Shown one piece after another: positions 1 to 7,403 of a DNA stretch of 10,835 nucleotides; position 1 is the stretch's first letter, and every line of letters begins with the position of its first letter. The DNA is from Deltaproteobacteria bacterium (lineage in GTDB: Bacteria; Desulfobacterota; UBA8473), in assembly GCA_030623035.1 (NCBI GenBank), contig JAUXFK010000082.1, positions 1 to 10,835 on the forward strand, given 5' to 3'. The position numbers and the translations under genes are program-made. The notes below the pieces were generated by a model, which ran no database searches, was not told where the DNA came from, and worked only from the letters and a program-made list of their open reading frames with translations.

Positions 1-393
1 GAGGGGAAGGCGACAGCCGAATACGCTAAATGTGTGGACATTTCTACGACCGCTGCCATCAAGAAGATGGTATTCCCCAGCTTAATGGCTATTACCGTGC
101 CCGTGATTTTCGGTTTTGTAGACAAGTATGCATTGGGTGGATTGCTGGCTGGTGTCACGGTATCGGGTGTGTGTATGGCCATATTTCAGTCTAATGCCGG
201 AGGAGCATGGGATAATGCCAAGAAATATATTGAGGAAGGAAATCTTGGCGGAAAAGGATCGGAAACTCATAAAGCAGCGGTTACAGGCGATACTGTGGGT
301 GACCCTTTGAAAGATACAAGCGGTCCTTCCCTCAATATCCTCATTAAGCTTATGTCTGTTGTTGCCCTGGTTATTGCTCCGTTAATTGCATAG
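1..393 (+). CDS. hppA: Membrane-bound proton/sodium-translocating pyrophosphatase, C-terminal part (5' end outside window)
   Basis: This is the last 130 codons of an integral membrane pyrophosphatase, which couples hydrolysis of cytoplasmic PPi to H+ (or Na+) pumping across the membrane. The reading frame is open from base 1 and ends at TAG 391-393. Two highly conserved active-site loops are visible: the SNAGGAWDNAKKYIE block and the C-terminal GDTVGDPLKDTSGPSLN block, whose aspartates and lysines bind Mg-PPi in this family. They are separated by hydrophobic segments (around MVFPSLMAITVPVIFGFV and GLLAGVTVSGVCMAIF), and the protein ends in a last membrane helix (KLMSVVALVIAPLIA). The part that distinguishes K+-dependent from K+-independent enzymes lies upstream of the window, so ion specificity cannot be judged. 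Such pumps are common in anaerobes that recover energy from the PPi released by acyl-CoA ligases. A terminator follows 50 bp downstream. Confidence 0.96.
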   Translation, partial: EGKATAEYAKCVDISTTAAIKKMVFPSLMAITVPVIFGFVDKYALGGLLAGVTVSGVCMAIFQSNAGGAWDNAKKYIEEGNLGGKGSETHKAAVTGDTVGDPLKDTSGPSLNILIKLMSVVALVIAPLIA

Positions 394-442
394 AAAGGGC
401 CGAAGTTCGTTCGTAAAGGAGAGCTTTTTTCTGATGTAAAAG

Positions 443-487
443 AGCCCGGGTTCCCTTTTTTGCAGGAAGCCCGGGCTTTCTTTTTTT
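443..487 (+). terminator. Rho-independent terminator after hppA
   Basis: A GC-rich stem (AGCCCGGG at 443-450 with CCCGGGCT at 470-477) extends by TTCC/GGAA around one bulged G at 469, giving about 12 base pairs. A T-rich run (477-487, TTTCTTTTTTT) follows at once. It lies between the stop of hppA and the ychF ribosome binding site, so ychF should have its own promoter or depend on read-through. Confidence 0.93.
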
Positions 488-510
488 AGGAGTAACTTCT
501 AAACTATGAG

Positions 511-516
511 GGGAGG
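511..516 (+). promoter_or_regulatory. Ribosome binding site that decides the ychF start
   Basis: GGGAGG at 511-516 is a near-perfect anti-16S match. The first standard start codon in the frame, GTG 516-518, shares its first base with this site and cannot be used with it. CTG at 525-527 lies 8 nt downstream, an optimal spacing. The alternative TAGGAG at 487-492 is 23 nt from the GTG, which is too far. Confidence 0.7.
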
Positions 517-524
517 TGTTCGAT

Positions 525-1610
525 CTGGGTTTTACATGCGGAATCATTGGACTTCCGAATGTTGGGAAATCCACAATATTCAACGCGTTGACCTCTGCCA
601 AGGCTGAGGCCTCGAATTATCCGTTCTGTACGGTCAATCCGAACTTAGGTATTGTGAAAGTGCCTGATGAACGCCTGAAAAGGATTGCAGGGATCATTAA
701 TCCACCGAAGACAACACCGACTACCCTTGAGTTTTTAGATATAGCGGGTCTGGTAAAAGGGGCAAGCCATGGAGAGGGGTTAGGCAATCAGTTTTTAGGA
801 CATATACGCAACGTCGATGTTATCGCCCATGTTGTTCGTTGTTTTGATAACCCTGACATTGCTCATGTTGAAAGCTCGATTGACCCGAAACGAGACATCG
901 ATATTGTAAATACGGAATTGATACTGGCCGATCTGGATACGATAGATAAAAGGCTGGATAAGACAGAAAAACTCATTAAGACCGGGGATAAGAAGGCAGC
1001 GGATACCCTGGAGGTATATAAAAGGACGAAAGAAGCCTTGAATGGGGGACAGCCGGCCAGGGTATTTAAAGGTCCCAAGGATGAAGTCCTTGGGGAATTA
1101 AACCTCCTTACCTTTAAACCTCTCTTCTATGTGTCAAACGTGGATGAGAAACAGCTCCGATGTGGAAGGTACACTGAATCCGTAAAAGAAATTGCCGAAA
1201 AAGAGAATACGGAGATGGTTGTAATATGCGGGGATATAGAGTCAGAGATCGCAGAGCTGGATGAAGAAGAGAGAGATGTTTTCTTGCATGAAATGGGAAT
1301 TGAGCAAACAGGCCTGGAAAGACTCATAAAGGTCGGATATGATCTTTTGAACTTGATCACGTTTTATACTACTGTTGGATCAGAGTTGAGGGCATGGACT
1401 ATCCCCGAAGGTACGAATGCAAGAAGTGCTGCGGGAAAGATACATTCGGACATGGAAAAAGGATTTATTAAGGCAGAGGTGGTAGCGTACAGGGACTTTT
1501 TAGAGTCTGGATCACTGACTTCAGCAAAAGAAAAAGGGCTTATCCGTTTAGAAGGCAAAGAATATCCTGTTAAGGACGGGGATATTATTCACTTTAGATT
1601 CAATCCCTGA
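525..1610 (+). CDS. ychF: Redox-regulated ATPase YchF (Obg-family, OLA1-like)
   Basis: YchF/OLA1 is a ribosome-associated P-loop NTPase that prefers ATP over GTP and acts in translation and stress responses. Counting from the chosen start, the G1 P-loop GLPNVGKST is at residues 9-17. The G3 motif DIAG lies in LEFLDIAGLVKGAS. The family's altered G4 (NVDE in place of NKxD, which underlies ATP preference) lies in FYVSNVDEKQL. A charged helical-hairpin region sits between, and a C-terminal TGS domain (ITFYTTVGSELRAW to DGDIIHFRFNP) ends the protein. At 361 residues it matches the usual length of about 363. Family members begin MGFxCGIxGLPNVGKS. Here that N-terminus corresponds to CTG 525, whereas GTG 516 would add three residues and overlap the Shine-Dalgarno. 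I therefore place the start at CTG 525; GTG 516 is the alternative. The gene converges on cobO with 10 bp between stops and no clear terminator. Confidence 0.97.
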   Translation: MGFTCGIIGLPNVGKSTIFNALTSAKAEASNYPFCTVNPNLGIVKVPDERLKRIAGIINPPKTTPTTLEFLDIAGLVKGASHGEGLGNQFLGHIRNVDVIAHVVRCFDNPDIAHVESSIDPKRDIDIVNTELILADLDTIDKRLDKTEKLIKTGDKKAADTLEVYKRTKEALNGGQPARVFKGPKDEVLGELNLLTFKPLFYVSNVDEKQLRCGRYTESVKEIAEKENTEMVVICGDIESEIAELDEEERDVFLHEMGIEQTGLERLIKVGYDLLNLITFYTTVGSELRAWTIPEGTNARSAAGKIHSDMEKGFIKAEVVAYRDFLESGSLTSAKEKGLIRLEGKEYPVKDGDIIHFRFNP

Positions 1611-1620
1611 CTTATCAACG

Positions 1621-2163
1621 CTATTTCTCTATACCTTTTCTTGAATCTATGCCGGTTGTATAGTAGTGCTTTATATCTAACATTTCTGTGACCAGATCGG
1701 CCACCTTTGTTACTTCAGGTTTTGCATACCTCCCGGTTAATATCAGTTCCACATCTTCCGGCTTATTTTCAAGCAACCTTAAGAGGTCTTCAAGATCGAC
1801 CAATTTGAAGTCTACTGCCACATTGATCTCGTCCAGTATTACGACATCGTATTCTCCGGATAATAGTATTTCTTCTGCGAGTTTGAAAGCCTTTTGAGCC
1901 CAGTCAATATCGATCTGATCAGGGGCCTCTCTGTTAACGAAATCAGCCCTTCCCATCTGTTTGATCGTTAAGTAAGGGGACAGCAGTTTTTGTGCGGCAA
2001 TTAACTCTCCATAATCGATATCACCTTTCATGAACTGTATCATATAGACCCTATATCCATGCCCTATACAACGAAGAGCCAGGCCCAATGAGGCTGTGGT
2101 CTTTCCCTTTCCATTGCCTGTATAAACCTGAATCATCCCTCTTTGAAGCCTTTCCCTTTTCAT
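1621..2163 (-). CDS. cobO: Cob(I)alamin / cob(I)yrinic acid a,c-diamide adenosyltransferase
   Basis: This 180-residue CobO/BtuR-type enzyme transfers the adenosyl group of ATP to the cobalt of reduced corrinoids, giving adenosylcobalamin or its precursors in the cytoplasm. The characteristic P-loop GNGKGKTT is at residues 16-23 just after IQVYT. A Walker B-like VVILDEIN is at 107-114, the LTGR motif at 142-145, and the family-typical tail (HYYTTGIDSRKGIEK) closes the protein. The start at 2163 is supported by AAGGAG five bases before ATG; a second Met at residue 10 directly precedes the conserved domain but has no comparable site. It is the last gene of the - strand series, 71 bp after the small acyl-CoA dehydrogenase. 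The position suggests cofactor supply for a B12-dependent mutase acting on acyl-CoAs, but no mutase or other cobalamin gene is in the window, so that link is inference. Confidence 0.95.
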   Translation of the reverse strand: MKRERLQRGMIQVYTGNGKGKTTASLGLALRCIGHGYRVYMIQFMKGDIDYGELIAAQKLLSPYLTIKQMGRADFVNREAPDQIDIDWAQKAFKLAEEILLSGEYDVVILDEINVAVDFKLVDLEDLLRLLENKPEDVELILTGRYAKPEVTKVADLVTEMLDIKHYYTTGIDSRKGIEK

Positions 2164-2234
2164 ACGATCTCCTTTCTCAACGATCTTTGTCCATTCAGTT
2201 TAGTCGAACCTTTGTAAGTATCTTGATGATTATC

Positions 2235-3365
2235 CTAAAGTCCCAGCTCTTTTGCTATTTTTTCTCTGCATAAATCAGGGCTGCCAAAAAGGGGTAATGC
2301 CTGCCTGGCACGTCGGTAATAAAGTCCCATGTCGTGCTCTCTGGTTGTCCCAATCCCGCCAAATATTTGAACCCCCATCCGAGTGCAACGCTTGTAAACA
2401 TCACTCATTCGTGCCTTTGCCATAGCTGCCTCTTTAGCGCAAGGGAGCCCTTGTTCTAAAAGCCAGCCTGCATGATAAACTAGTCTCTTGGTATGGGAAA
2501 TATCTGCCCACATCTCTGCCAGGTAATGCTGAATAATTCCAAAACTGCCAATAGGCTTGCCAAACTGCACCCTCTCTTTTGCATAAGCGACGCAGCTTTC
2601 CACAGTCCAATCCGCTCCACCGATCATCTCTGCGCATTTTGCTGTAGAAGCAAAGTTAAGGAGTCTTTCAACAGCCTGCCATTCTCCATTTAACCTGCCT
2701 AACATATTCCCTTTTGGCACGATTACATCCTCAAATACAACCTCGTTTTGCTTATCATCTGCAATGGTAGGAAGTGGTATGACCTTTATCCCCTCTGTGT
2801 TGGCATCGACCAGGAATATGGTAATACCTTCTTCTGGAGTTGAGCTAAGATTCGTCTTGGTAACACAGATAAAATAATCAGCTACTTGTGCATCATTAAC
2901 GAAGAGTTTAACTCCATTTATTTGATACCCATCGTTCTTCTGGGTAGCTGTTGTTTCAATCCCAGAAGCATCATACGATGCACTGGGTTCGGTTAAGGCG
3001 AGGGCAAAGATTTTTTCCCCTGAGGCTATCCTGGGCAGAAATTCTTTCTTTTGTTCTTCATTCGCGATATCTAGCAACACAGAAGTACAGATAACCGTGG
3101 AAAAGAACGGGGAAACCAGGCAGCCTTGTCCGATCTCTTCCAGCAGGACCATTAAATCCAGGAAACTACCACTGCTGCCGCCATACTCCTCTGGAATTAT
3201 CAATCCCATCCAACCGAGTTCCGCCATTTTTTTCCAGATATCCGGCCGAAAGCCAGTTGTATCCTCCTCCATTTCTCTTACCAATGTTTTTGGAAACTCC
3301 TTTGTTAAAAAGTCACGAGCCATCTTTCTTAATATTTCCTGTTCTTCAGTAAAATCGAAATTCAT
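2235..3365 (-). CDS. Acyl-CoA dehydrogenase, small-subunit type
   Basis: This is a 376-residue flavoprotein of the acyl-CoA dehydrogenase superfamily (alpha,beta-oxidation of a CoA thioester with FAD). An N-terminal helical domain begins MNFDFTEEQEILRK. The mid beta-domain has ALTEPSAS at 123-130. The C-terminal helical domain has RVQFGKPIGSFGIIQH at 265-280 and FGGIGTTREHDMGLYYRRA at 335-353, both typical FAD/dimer-contact motifs. The frame stays open upstream to 3620, but that extension overlaps the preceding gene's coding region; ATG 3365 matches family N-termini and has a purine-rich AAAGGGGG four bases upstream. The C-terminal site that in classical members reads YEGT, with Glu as base, is replaced (around LPLFGSPDL, 357-365). 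Helix G (ERLLNFASTAKC) also lacks a clear base. Together with its neighbour this suggests an unequal alpha2beta2 pair, as in mycobacterial FadE26/27-type or PimCD-like enzymes. The substrate is unknown. Confidence 0.9.
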   Translation of the reverse strand: MNFDFTEEQEILRKMARDFLTKEFPKTLVREMEEDTTGFRPDIWKKMAELGWMGLIIPEEYGGSSGSFLDLMVLLEEIGQGCLVSPFFSTVICTSVLLDIANEEQKKEFLPRIASGEKIFALALTEPSASYDASGIETTATQKNDGYQINGVKLFVNDAQVADYFICVTKTNLSSTPEEGITIFLVDANTEGIKVIPLPTIADDKQNEVVFEDVIVPKGNMLGRLNGEWQAVERLLNFASTAKCAEMIGGADWTVESCVAYAKERVQFGKPIGSFGIIQHYLAEMWADISHTKRLVYHAGWLLEQGLPCAKEAAMAKARMSDVYKRCTRMGVQIFGGIGTTREHDMGLYYRRARQALPLFGSPDLCREKIAKELGL

Positions 3366-3490
3366 ATTTCCCCCTTTCAGTGGAAGTATTGGGATTTGAT
3401 CCATAGCATAAAGGCTAATCCTTTTTTTAAATATAAAGAGAACCGCTGTGGTTTGATGAATCGTATTTTCTATATATTCCTGGCCGGGTT

Positions 3491-4672
3491 TTAGCCTCTG
3501 GGTAACTTCAGTCCTATCCAGGCGATTACATTTTTCCTTATTTCTGTAGTCCCCCCGGCAATGGTAAAGCCGGAACCCCATTGGCAAAGATCTTGGAACT
3601 TTCCGTAAAGGGGTGCCCATTTGGATTCTCTTTTAATTGTCCCATACAGCCCCATGATTTCCATTGCTGTATTGGCGAGTCGCAGATTGAGCTCACTCGA
3701 AAAATAACCGCAGGCAGCAGCTTCAGCTGCGATATCCTGGCCTTTGCTTTGAAGCCAGCTTAAATAATATGCAAACTTCAAAGCTGCTTCAAAATCAATA
3801 CTGAACTCAGCCAGCTTTTGGCGGATCAAAGGGTCTTTTGCCATTACCTGCCCGCCGGATTGTGTCTGCTTGCAATATTCAATCAAATCCTCTAAATCGC
3901 GTTTCCCTGCTGCAGCAAATGATATGTTCGCACGAGCAAAGTTTCTCCCCGCCATCATAACATACCACCCTTGATTTACCTTTCCCACTATGTTTCGCTT
4001 GGGCACTCGGAAATCTTCTATAAATGTTTCGTTATAAAAATGACTTCGATTCATAAAGATCAAGGGGCGGAACTCAATCCCAGGGCCGATCTCATTGATG
4101 AAAAAGGTCAGCCCTTTGTGCCTCGACTCTCTGGTGCCTGTTCTTGCAAGGATGAAGATATGATCCGAACGGTGTGCCCCGCTTGTCCATACCTTTTGTC
4201 CGTTGATTACATAATCATCTCCATCTTCAACTGCCGTTGTGTTCAAAGAAGCGAGGTCAGACCCTGCATTCGGTTCACTCAGCCCTTCTGCCCAGTTTAT
4301 TTCTGCTCTCGCTATCTTAGGCAACCATTCCTTCTTCTGTTCCTCGCTGCCGTAAACCATGATACCCGCAGCCACTGTCATAAAGTGGAAAGGGAGTGCT
4401 GGAACCCTGTAATAGGCTGTTACCTCATTGAATATGAGCTGTTCAACAGGGCCATGCCCATGCCCCCCATATTCTTTTGGCCAGGGCAGAGATAGCCATC
4501 CCTTTGCAGCTACCTTCTTTACTACGGACTGATGATAGGCCCAACCTTCATCCGTTTCTTCGGCTGAAAGGCCGCCTATCCAGCCTTCGGGGGCTCTCGT
4601 TGCTTCCTCTTTACAAAATCCCTCGAACTCTTTTTGCAACGCTTCCTGTTCAGGTGTGAACCTAAAATCCAT
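3491..4672 (-). CDS. Acyl-CoA dehydrogenase, large-subunit type
   Basis: This 393-residue acyl-CoA dehydrogenase begins MDFRFTPEQEALQKEF. It carries the SLPWPKEYGG motif at 61-70, the flavin/substrate loop EGLSEPNAGSDL at 129-140, WTSGAHRSD at 162-170, and a C-terminal IAGGTTEIRKNVIAW block at 371-385. ATG 4672 is preceded by AGGAGA with six bases between, so the start is secure. In classical members IYEGTSEI carries the catalytic Glu; here the aligned residue is Gly373. In isovaleryl/long-chain types the base is Glu in helix G (often FER); here the aligned sequence is NFARAN, with Ala246. The enzyme therefore lacks a carboxylate base at both known positions. The gene lies 39 bp after the prenyltransferase and 125 bp before the small subunit, so all three are probably co-transcribed. 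Heteromeric pairing with the neighbour is inferred from adjacency and subfamily features. Confidence 0.93.
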   Translation of the reverse strand: MDFRFTPEQEALQKEFEGFCKEEATRAPEGWIGGLSAEETDEGWAYHQSVVKKVAAKGWLSLPWPKEYGGHGHGPVEQLIFNEVTAYYRVPALPFHFMTVAAGIMVYGSEEQKKEWLPKIARAEINWAEGLSEPNAGSDLASLNTTAVEDGDDYVINGQKVWTSGAHRSDHIFILARTGTRESRHKGLTFFINEIGPGIEFRPLIFMNRSHFYNETFIEDFRVPKRNIVGKVNQGWYVMMAGRNFARANISFAAAGKRDLEDLIEYCKQTQSGGQVMAKDPLIRQKLAEFSIDFEAALKFAYYLSWLQSKGQDIAAEAAACGYFSSELNLRLANTAMEIMGLYGTIKRESKWAPLYGKFQDLCQWGSGFTIAGGTTEIRKNVIAWIGLKLPRG

Positions 4673-4711
4673 CTTTTTTCTCCTGTTTTAAAATTTATTT
4701 CATGACAGACC

Positions 4712-5605
4712 CTAACCGATAATCAACCCTACGGAAACCAAAGAAGGGGTTGTTATAACTAGCATTACGTTCAAGCTCATATAGGGTATTAGTTTTTTTA
4801 TATTATCAGCATATCGAAAAGCGTTTATGACTACAGGTACACCAATAAAGACAGTGAGCAGACCGATGATGCAGAATTTTGGCAAAAACCCAAGATAGAT
4901 TCCAAATACAATGGAGAGATAAGCCATGATTAAAAACGCTGTAAATATAAAGGCGCTGCCCCGTCTTCCGATTATAACAGGAAGGGTTTTTCTGCCGATA
5001 CTCTTGTCTGCATCAACATCTGGAAACTGATTTAAGAGCAAAAGGTTACTGACCAAAAAGAAGGGTACGATAGAGGCAAAAAACGCTGTCCAGGAATATT
5101 CGCCTGTGATCACAAAATCCGCGCCCATAACCATCAGCGTACCGAAACCCAGCCCAGGGGCAATTAAGCAAAGAACGGGGTTATAAGTAAGCCAGGGTGT
5201 ATAAGCAAAGACAATGAACAACCCAAGGATTCCAAGCGGCAGAAGGAGTATGCCTCTAATGTATAAGAAGTAAAGACCAATAAAAGATGTGATGGCAAAT
5301 GTGATAATTGCCGCACCCAATACCTTGTTTGCCAAGGCTGGTTTTTTAGGCAATGTTCCGCTGCCACCACTGAATGGTGTTCGTTCTGTTCGGAAGTCCA
5401 GGCCGCTTTTAAAATCAAAGTATTCATTGAATGTGTTTACGCTGATATGTGCACAGATAGCACCTATAAATACGAGTATTAAGTGTAAAACCCGAACCTC
5501 GTCCGATCTCCAGATAGCGGTTCCGATCCCCAACATGACACAGACGGGCGTTAAAATCAAGAAGGGGATACGCATTGACCCGATGGTTTCTTTTAAATCG
5601 TTCAT
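4712..5605 (-). CDS. UbiA-family prenyltransferase (MenA-like)
   Basis: This is a 297-residue polytopic membrane protein of the UbiA superfamily, whose members transfer a polyprenyl chain from its diphosphate to an aromatic acceptor. The first Asp-rich motif is NEYFDFKSGLD (60-70; N60, D64, D70). The second is NQFPDVDADKSIGRKTLPV (192-210; D196, D198, D200, K201). These bind Mg-diphosphate. About eight to nine hydrophobic helices are visible. The second motif and the conserved N-terminal IRIP-like MRIPFLILTP look most like 1,4-dihydroxy-2-naphthoate polyprenyltransferase (menaquinone synthesis), but acceptor specificity cannot be settled by eye and no other men genes are here. ATG 5605 follows GGAG with six bases between. 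It precedes the large acyl-CoA dehydrogenase by 39 bp. A role in making the quinone that accepts dehydrogenase electrons is possible but unproven. Confidence 0.88.
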   Translation of the reverse strand: MNDLKETIGSMRIPFLILTPVCVMLGIGTAIWRSDEVRVLHLILVFIGAICAHISVNTFNEYFDFKSGLDFRTERTPFSGGSGTLPKKPALANKVLGAAIITFAITSFIGLYFLYIRGILLLPLGILGLFIVFAYTPWLTYNPVLCLIAPGLGFGTLMVMGADFVITGEYSWTAFFASIVPFFLVSNLLLLNQFPDVDADKSIGRKTLPVIIGRRGSAFIFTAFLIMAYLSIVFGIYLGFLPKFCIIGLLTVFIGVPVVINAFRYADNIKKLIPYMSLNVMLVITTPSLVSVGLIIG

Positions 5606-5720
5606 AATAGTCTCCGTAGTTTTTATTTAGGCAAAAGCCCTTTGCTTAGTGCTCTAGCTCGTAAATTCGGTGTCGTATTTTAGGCCAGAGTTCCGATCGT
5701 TGACCTGTCGGATTCGGAAA

Positions 5721-5890
5721 CCCTAAAGTGCCTAAAGTGAACTAAAGTTAAGGAATACGCTTTCAAAGCATTAGTCATGTATTACGGAACTTCGATTAGA
5801 GCAAACTACCATAAAGCAAACAGGACAAGAATCAGAGCGGATTTTAAGAATGAAATCAAAATAGAACATTTTAACTTTAGGCACTTTAAA
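5721..5890. repeat. CTAAAGTG tandem/inverted repeat element
   Basis: The left side has back-to-back short units (CCTAAAGTG, CCTAAAGTG, then AACTAAAGTT) at 5722-5750. The right side carries the perfect reverse complement ACTTTAGGCACTTTA (5874-5888) of TAAAGTGCCTAAAGT (5724-5738), so 15-bp arms lie 135 bp apart. A truncated four-helix-bundle protein remnant sits between them. The arrangement resembles a small mobile or repeat unit carried into the gap between the prenyltransferase and synthetase genes. I cannot confirm target-site duplications. Confidence 0.7.
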
Positions 5891-5902
5891 CTCAATACGT
5901 GA
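5777..5902 (+). pseudogene. Remnant of a four-helix-bundle (23S rRNA intervening-sequence type) protein gene
   Basis: A 41-codon + strand frame (ATG 5777 to TGA 5900-5902) contains TSIRANYHKANRTRIRADF and NEIKIE. This closely resembles the central signature of the four-helix-bundle/S23 family, which typically reads S(I/V)GANYRAAxRARSxADFxxKLxIxEEE. Intact members are about 115-130 residues. Here the first helix (a VWxxA-type motif) and the last helix (EExxExxYWLE) are both missing, and the frame runs into the right-hand repeat arm. Family members occur inside 23S rRNA insertions and as free-standing intergenic genes of unknown function. There is no convincing ribosome binding site. I read it as an internally deleted relic; a very short functional peptide is less likely. 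Confidence 0.6.
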
Positions 5903-5950
5903 TAGTATTTAAGAATGCGTGTACTTAGTGTCCCTCTAGGGGATGGTTGA

Positions 5951-5976
5951 AACCCCTCGTCTTATAGACAAGGGTT
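5951..5976 (-). terminator. Possible terminator hairpin after the acyl-CoA synthetase gene
   Basis: Just beyond the synthetase stop (TGA, complement of 5979-5981) the - strand can fold as AACCC-TTGTCT, loop TATA, AGACGAGGGGTT, with one or two mispairs. Only three T residues follow, so an intrinsic terminator is not certain. A second small hairpin (TCCC..GGGA, around 5931-5943) lies next to it. Confidence 0.35.
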
Positions 5977-5978
5977 GT

Positions 5979-7403
5979 TCAGTTATCCCTGTTATGATAA
6001 TCGATGAATTTACCAATGGCATTGGCTGCCCGTTCAACCGTTGGATAGACTGGAAAACCGGCAGAAACAAACTCTTGCTGGGCAAAAAAGCTCTCTTCGT
6101 ATCTTTCGGGATAGATGCCGGGTTGTAATACAATCGCTACGGGTTTGGAAGAAGTAAAGATGGATTCCAGCATTGTCTTTGCCATAAGATTATACATGCT
6201 CTGTTGCCCTGAATAGGAGGGGAATACGTCGCTTGATCCCAATAGGGCGAGTATAAAGTCGATTCCCTTCCAATCAGATAAAATTTTAATTGTATTATCA
6301 AACTGCCCTGGATCCCAAAAGATCACCTGTGAATCTATAGGATTTTTTATAATGTTGCCGGCTTTGGGGGTGAACTTCAATAACTCTTCTGTTGACTTTG
6401 TAGGCAGCATGGGTACAGTTAAGCCGTTGCTCTCGCATTCATCAGTGGCCAGGACGCTAGCTCCTCCTCCAACGCCGACAATGCCCACATTGTGTCCTTT
6501 CGGAAGGGACATAAACTGAAAAGTTACGAGCACATCGCATAACTCTTCCAATGTATAGACACGAATCACACCCAATTGCCTGCACAGGGCATCCCATGCG
6601 GCATCGCTGCCCGCGAGAGACCCGGTATGACTGGCCACTGTTCGGGTTCCTGCCTCACTAACCCCCCCCTTAAGCAGTACGATTGGTTTTACTTTTGCTG
6701 CCTGTGTTAGTACACTGATGAATCGTTGCCCATCTTTGACCCCTTCAACATAGATAGCGATTATTTCTGTGTCCGGGTCATGTAAAAAATATTCCATTAA
6801 GTCGGACTCATTAAGGTCACAGGCATTGCCATAACTAATGACCTTGCTAAACCGCACACCTCGTGACGCCCCCATTTGTACAAGCATTATACTGTTTCCG
6901 CCACTCTGGCAAAGAGAGCCAACAGAGCCTTGCTCCTTTGGAAAATCAGAGCGATAGGATAATCGAGCCCTGGGGCAATATACCCCCATACAGTTTGGTC
7001 CAACAATTCGAAGTCCTCTAACATTGGCAATCCGAACCATTTCATTTTCTAATTCTATTCCCTCATTATCCCCTGTCTCACTGAAGCCGGAGGTGAAGAA
7101 GTAGACAAACTTCACCCCTTTGGCATTACAGTCTTTTATCAATTGGGGTCCGAACCGGGCAGGGGTAGTTGCGATGACAAAGTCTAATACACCTGGTACA
7201 TCTTTAATGCTGGGAAGGATTTTAAGCCCCAGGATTTCTCCACCCTTTGGATTAATAGGGTATATAGGCCCTTCAAAACGAAAATCGAGCAAAGGTCTTA
7301 AAAATCTGTCTCGTCTTCGTGCCTCAGGATTGCTTGAAACCCCTACAATAGCGATAGACCTGGGGTGGAAAAGGTGTTCCAGGTCTTTTAAATTATGCTC
7401 CAT
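5979..7403 (-). CDS. ADP-forming (NDP-forming) acyl-CoA synthetase, alpha-type subunit
   Basis: This 474-residue protein has the architecture of the alpha subunit of ADP-forming acetate/acyl-CoA synthetases, which interconvert acyl-CoA + ADP + Pi with acid + CoA + ATP. A CoA-binding Rossmann domain runs over about residues 8-130 (LFHPRSIAIVGVSSNP at 11-26; YPINPKGGEILG at 48-59). A succinyl-CoA-ligase-like domain follows (RIVGPNCMGV at 132-141; CQSGGNS at 165-171). The phosphorylatable histidine motif is SHTGSLAGSDAAW, with His259. A third, ligase-like domain includes GIVGVGGGASV at 307-317 and NPIDSQ. There is no ATP-grasp domain, so a separate beta subunit is needed and none is in the window. 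The frame is open upstream to 7544, but ATG 7403 fits the family; its AAGGAG lies 12 nt upstream, longer than usual. It heads the - strand series, separated by 373 bp from the prenyltransferase gene, so a shared transcript is uncertain. Confidence 0.9.
   Translation of the reverse strand: MEHNLKDLEHLFHPRSIAIVGVSSNPEARRRDRFLRPLLDFRFEGPIYPINPKGGEILGLKILPSIKDVPGVLDFVIATTPARFGPQLIKDCNAKGVKFVYFFTSGFSETGDNEGIELENEMVRIANVRGLRIVGPNCMGVYCPRARLSYRSDFPKEQGSVGSLCQSGGNSIMLVQMGASRGVRFSKVISYGNACDLNESDLMEYFLHDPDTEIIAIYVEGVKDGQRFISVLTQAAKVKPIVLLKGGVSEAGTRTVASHTGSLAGSDAAWDALCRQLGVIRVYTLEELCDVLVTFQFMSLPKGHNVGIVGVGGGASVLATDECESNGLTVPMLPTKSTEELLKFTPKAGNIIKNPIDSQVIFWDPGQFDNTIKILSDWKGIDFILALLGSSDVFPSYSGQQSMYNLMAKTMLESIFTSSKPVAIVLQPGIYPERYEESFFAQQEFVSAGFPVYPTVERAANAIGKFIDYHNRDN

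Noticed and set aside
3366..3620. An 85-residue N-terminal extension of the small acyl-CoA dehydrogenase
   Set aside because: It overlaps the end of the large-subunit gene in another frame and has no family similarity; ATG 3365 gives a normal N-terminus with a purine-rich site.
3971..4495. A 174-codon + strand frame opposite the large acyl-CoA dehydrogenase
   Set aside because: It is antisense to a clear gene, Cys/Pro-rich without domains, and lacks a ribosome binding site.
5721..5890. A CRISPR-like array formed by the CTAAAGTG units
   Set aside because: The units are about 9-10 bp, directly abutting on one side and inverted on the other, with no spacers of regular length and no cas genes.
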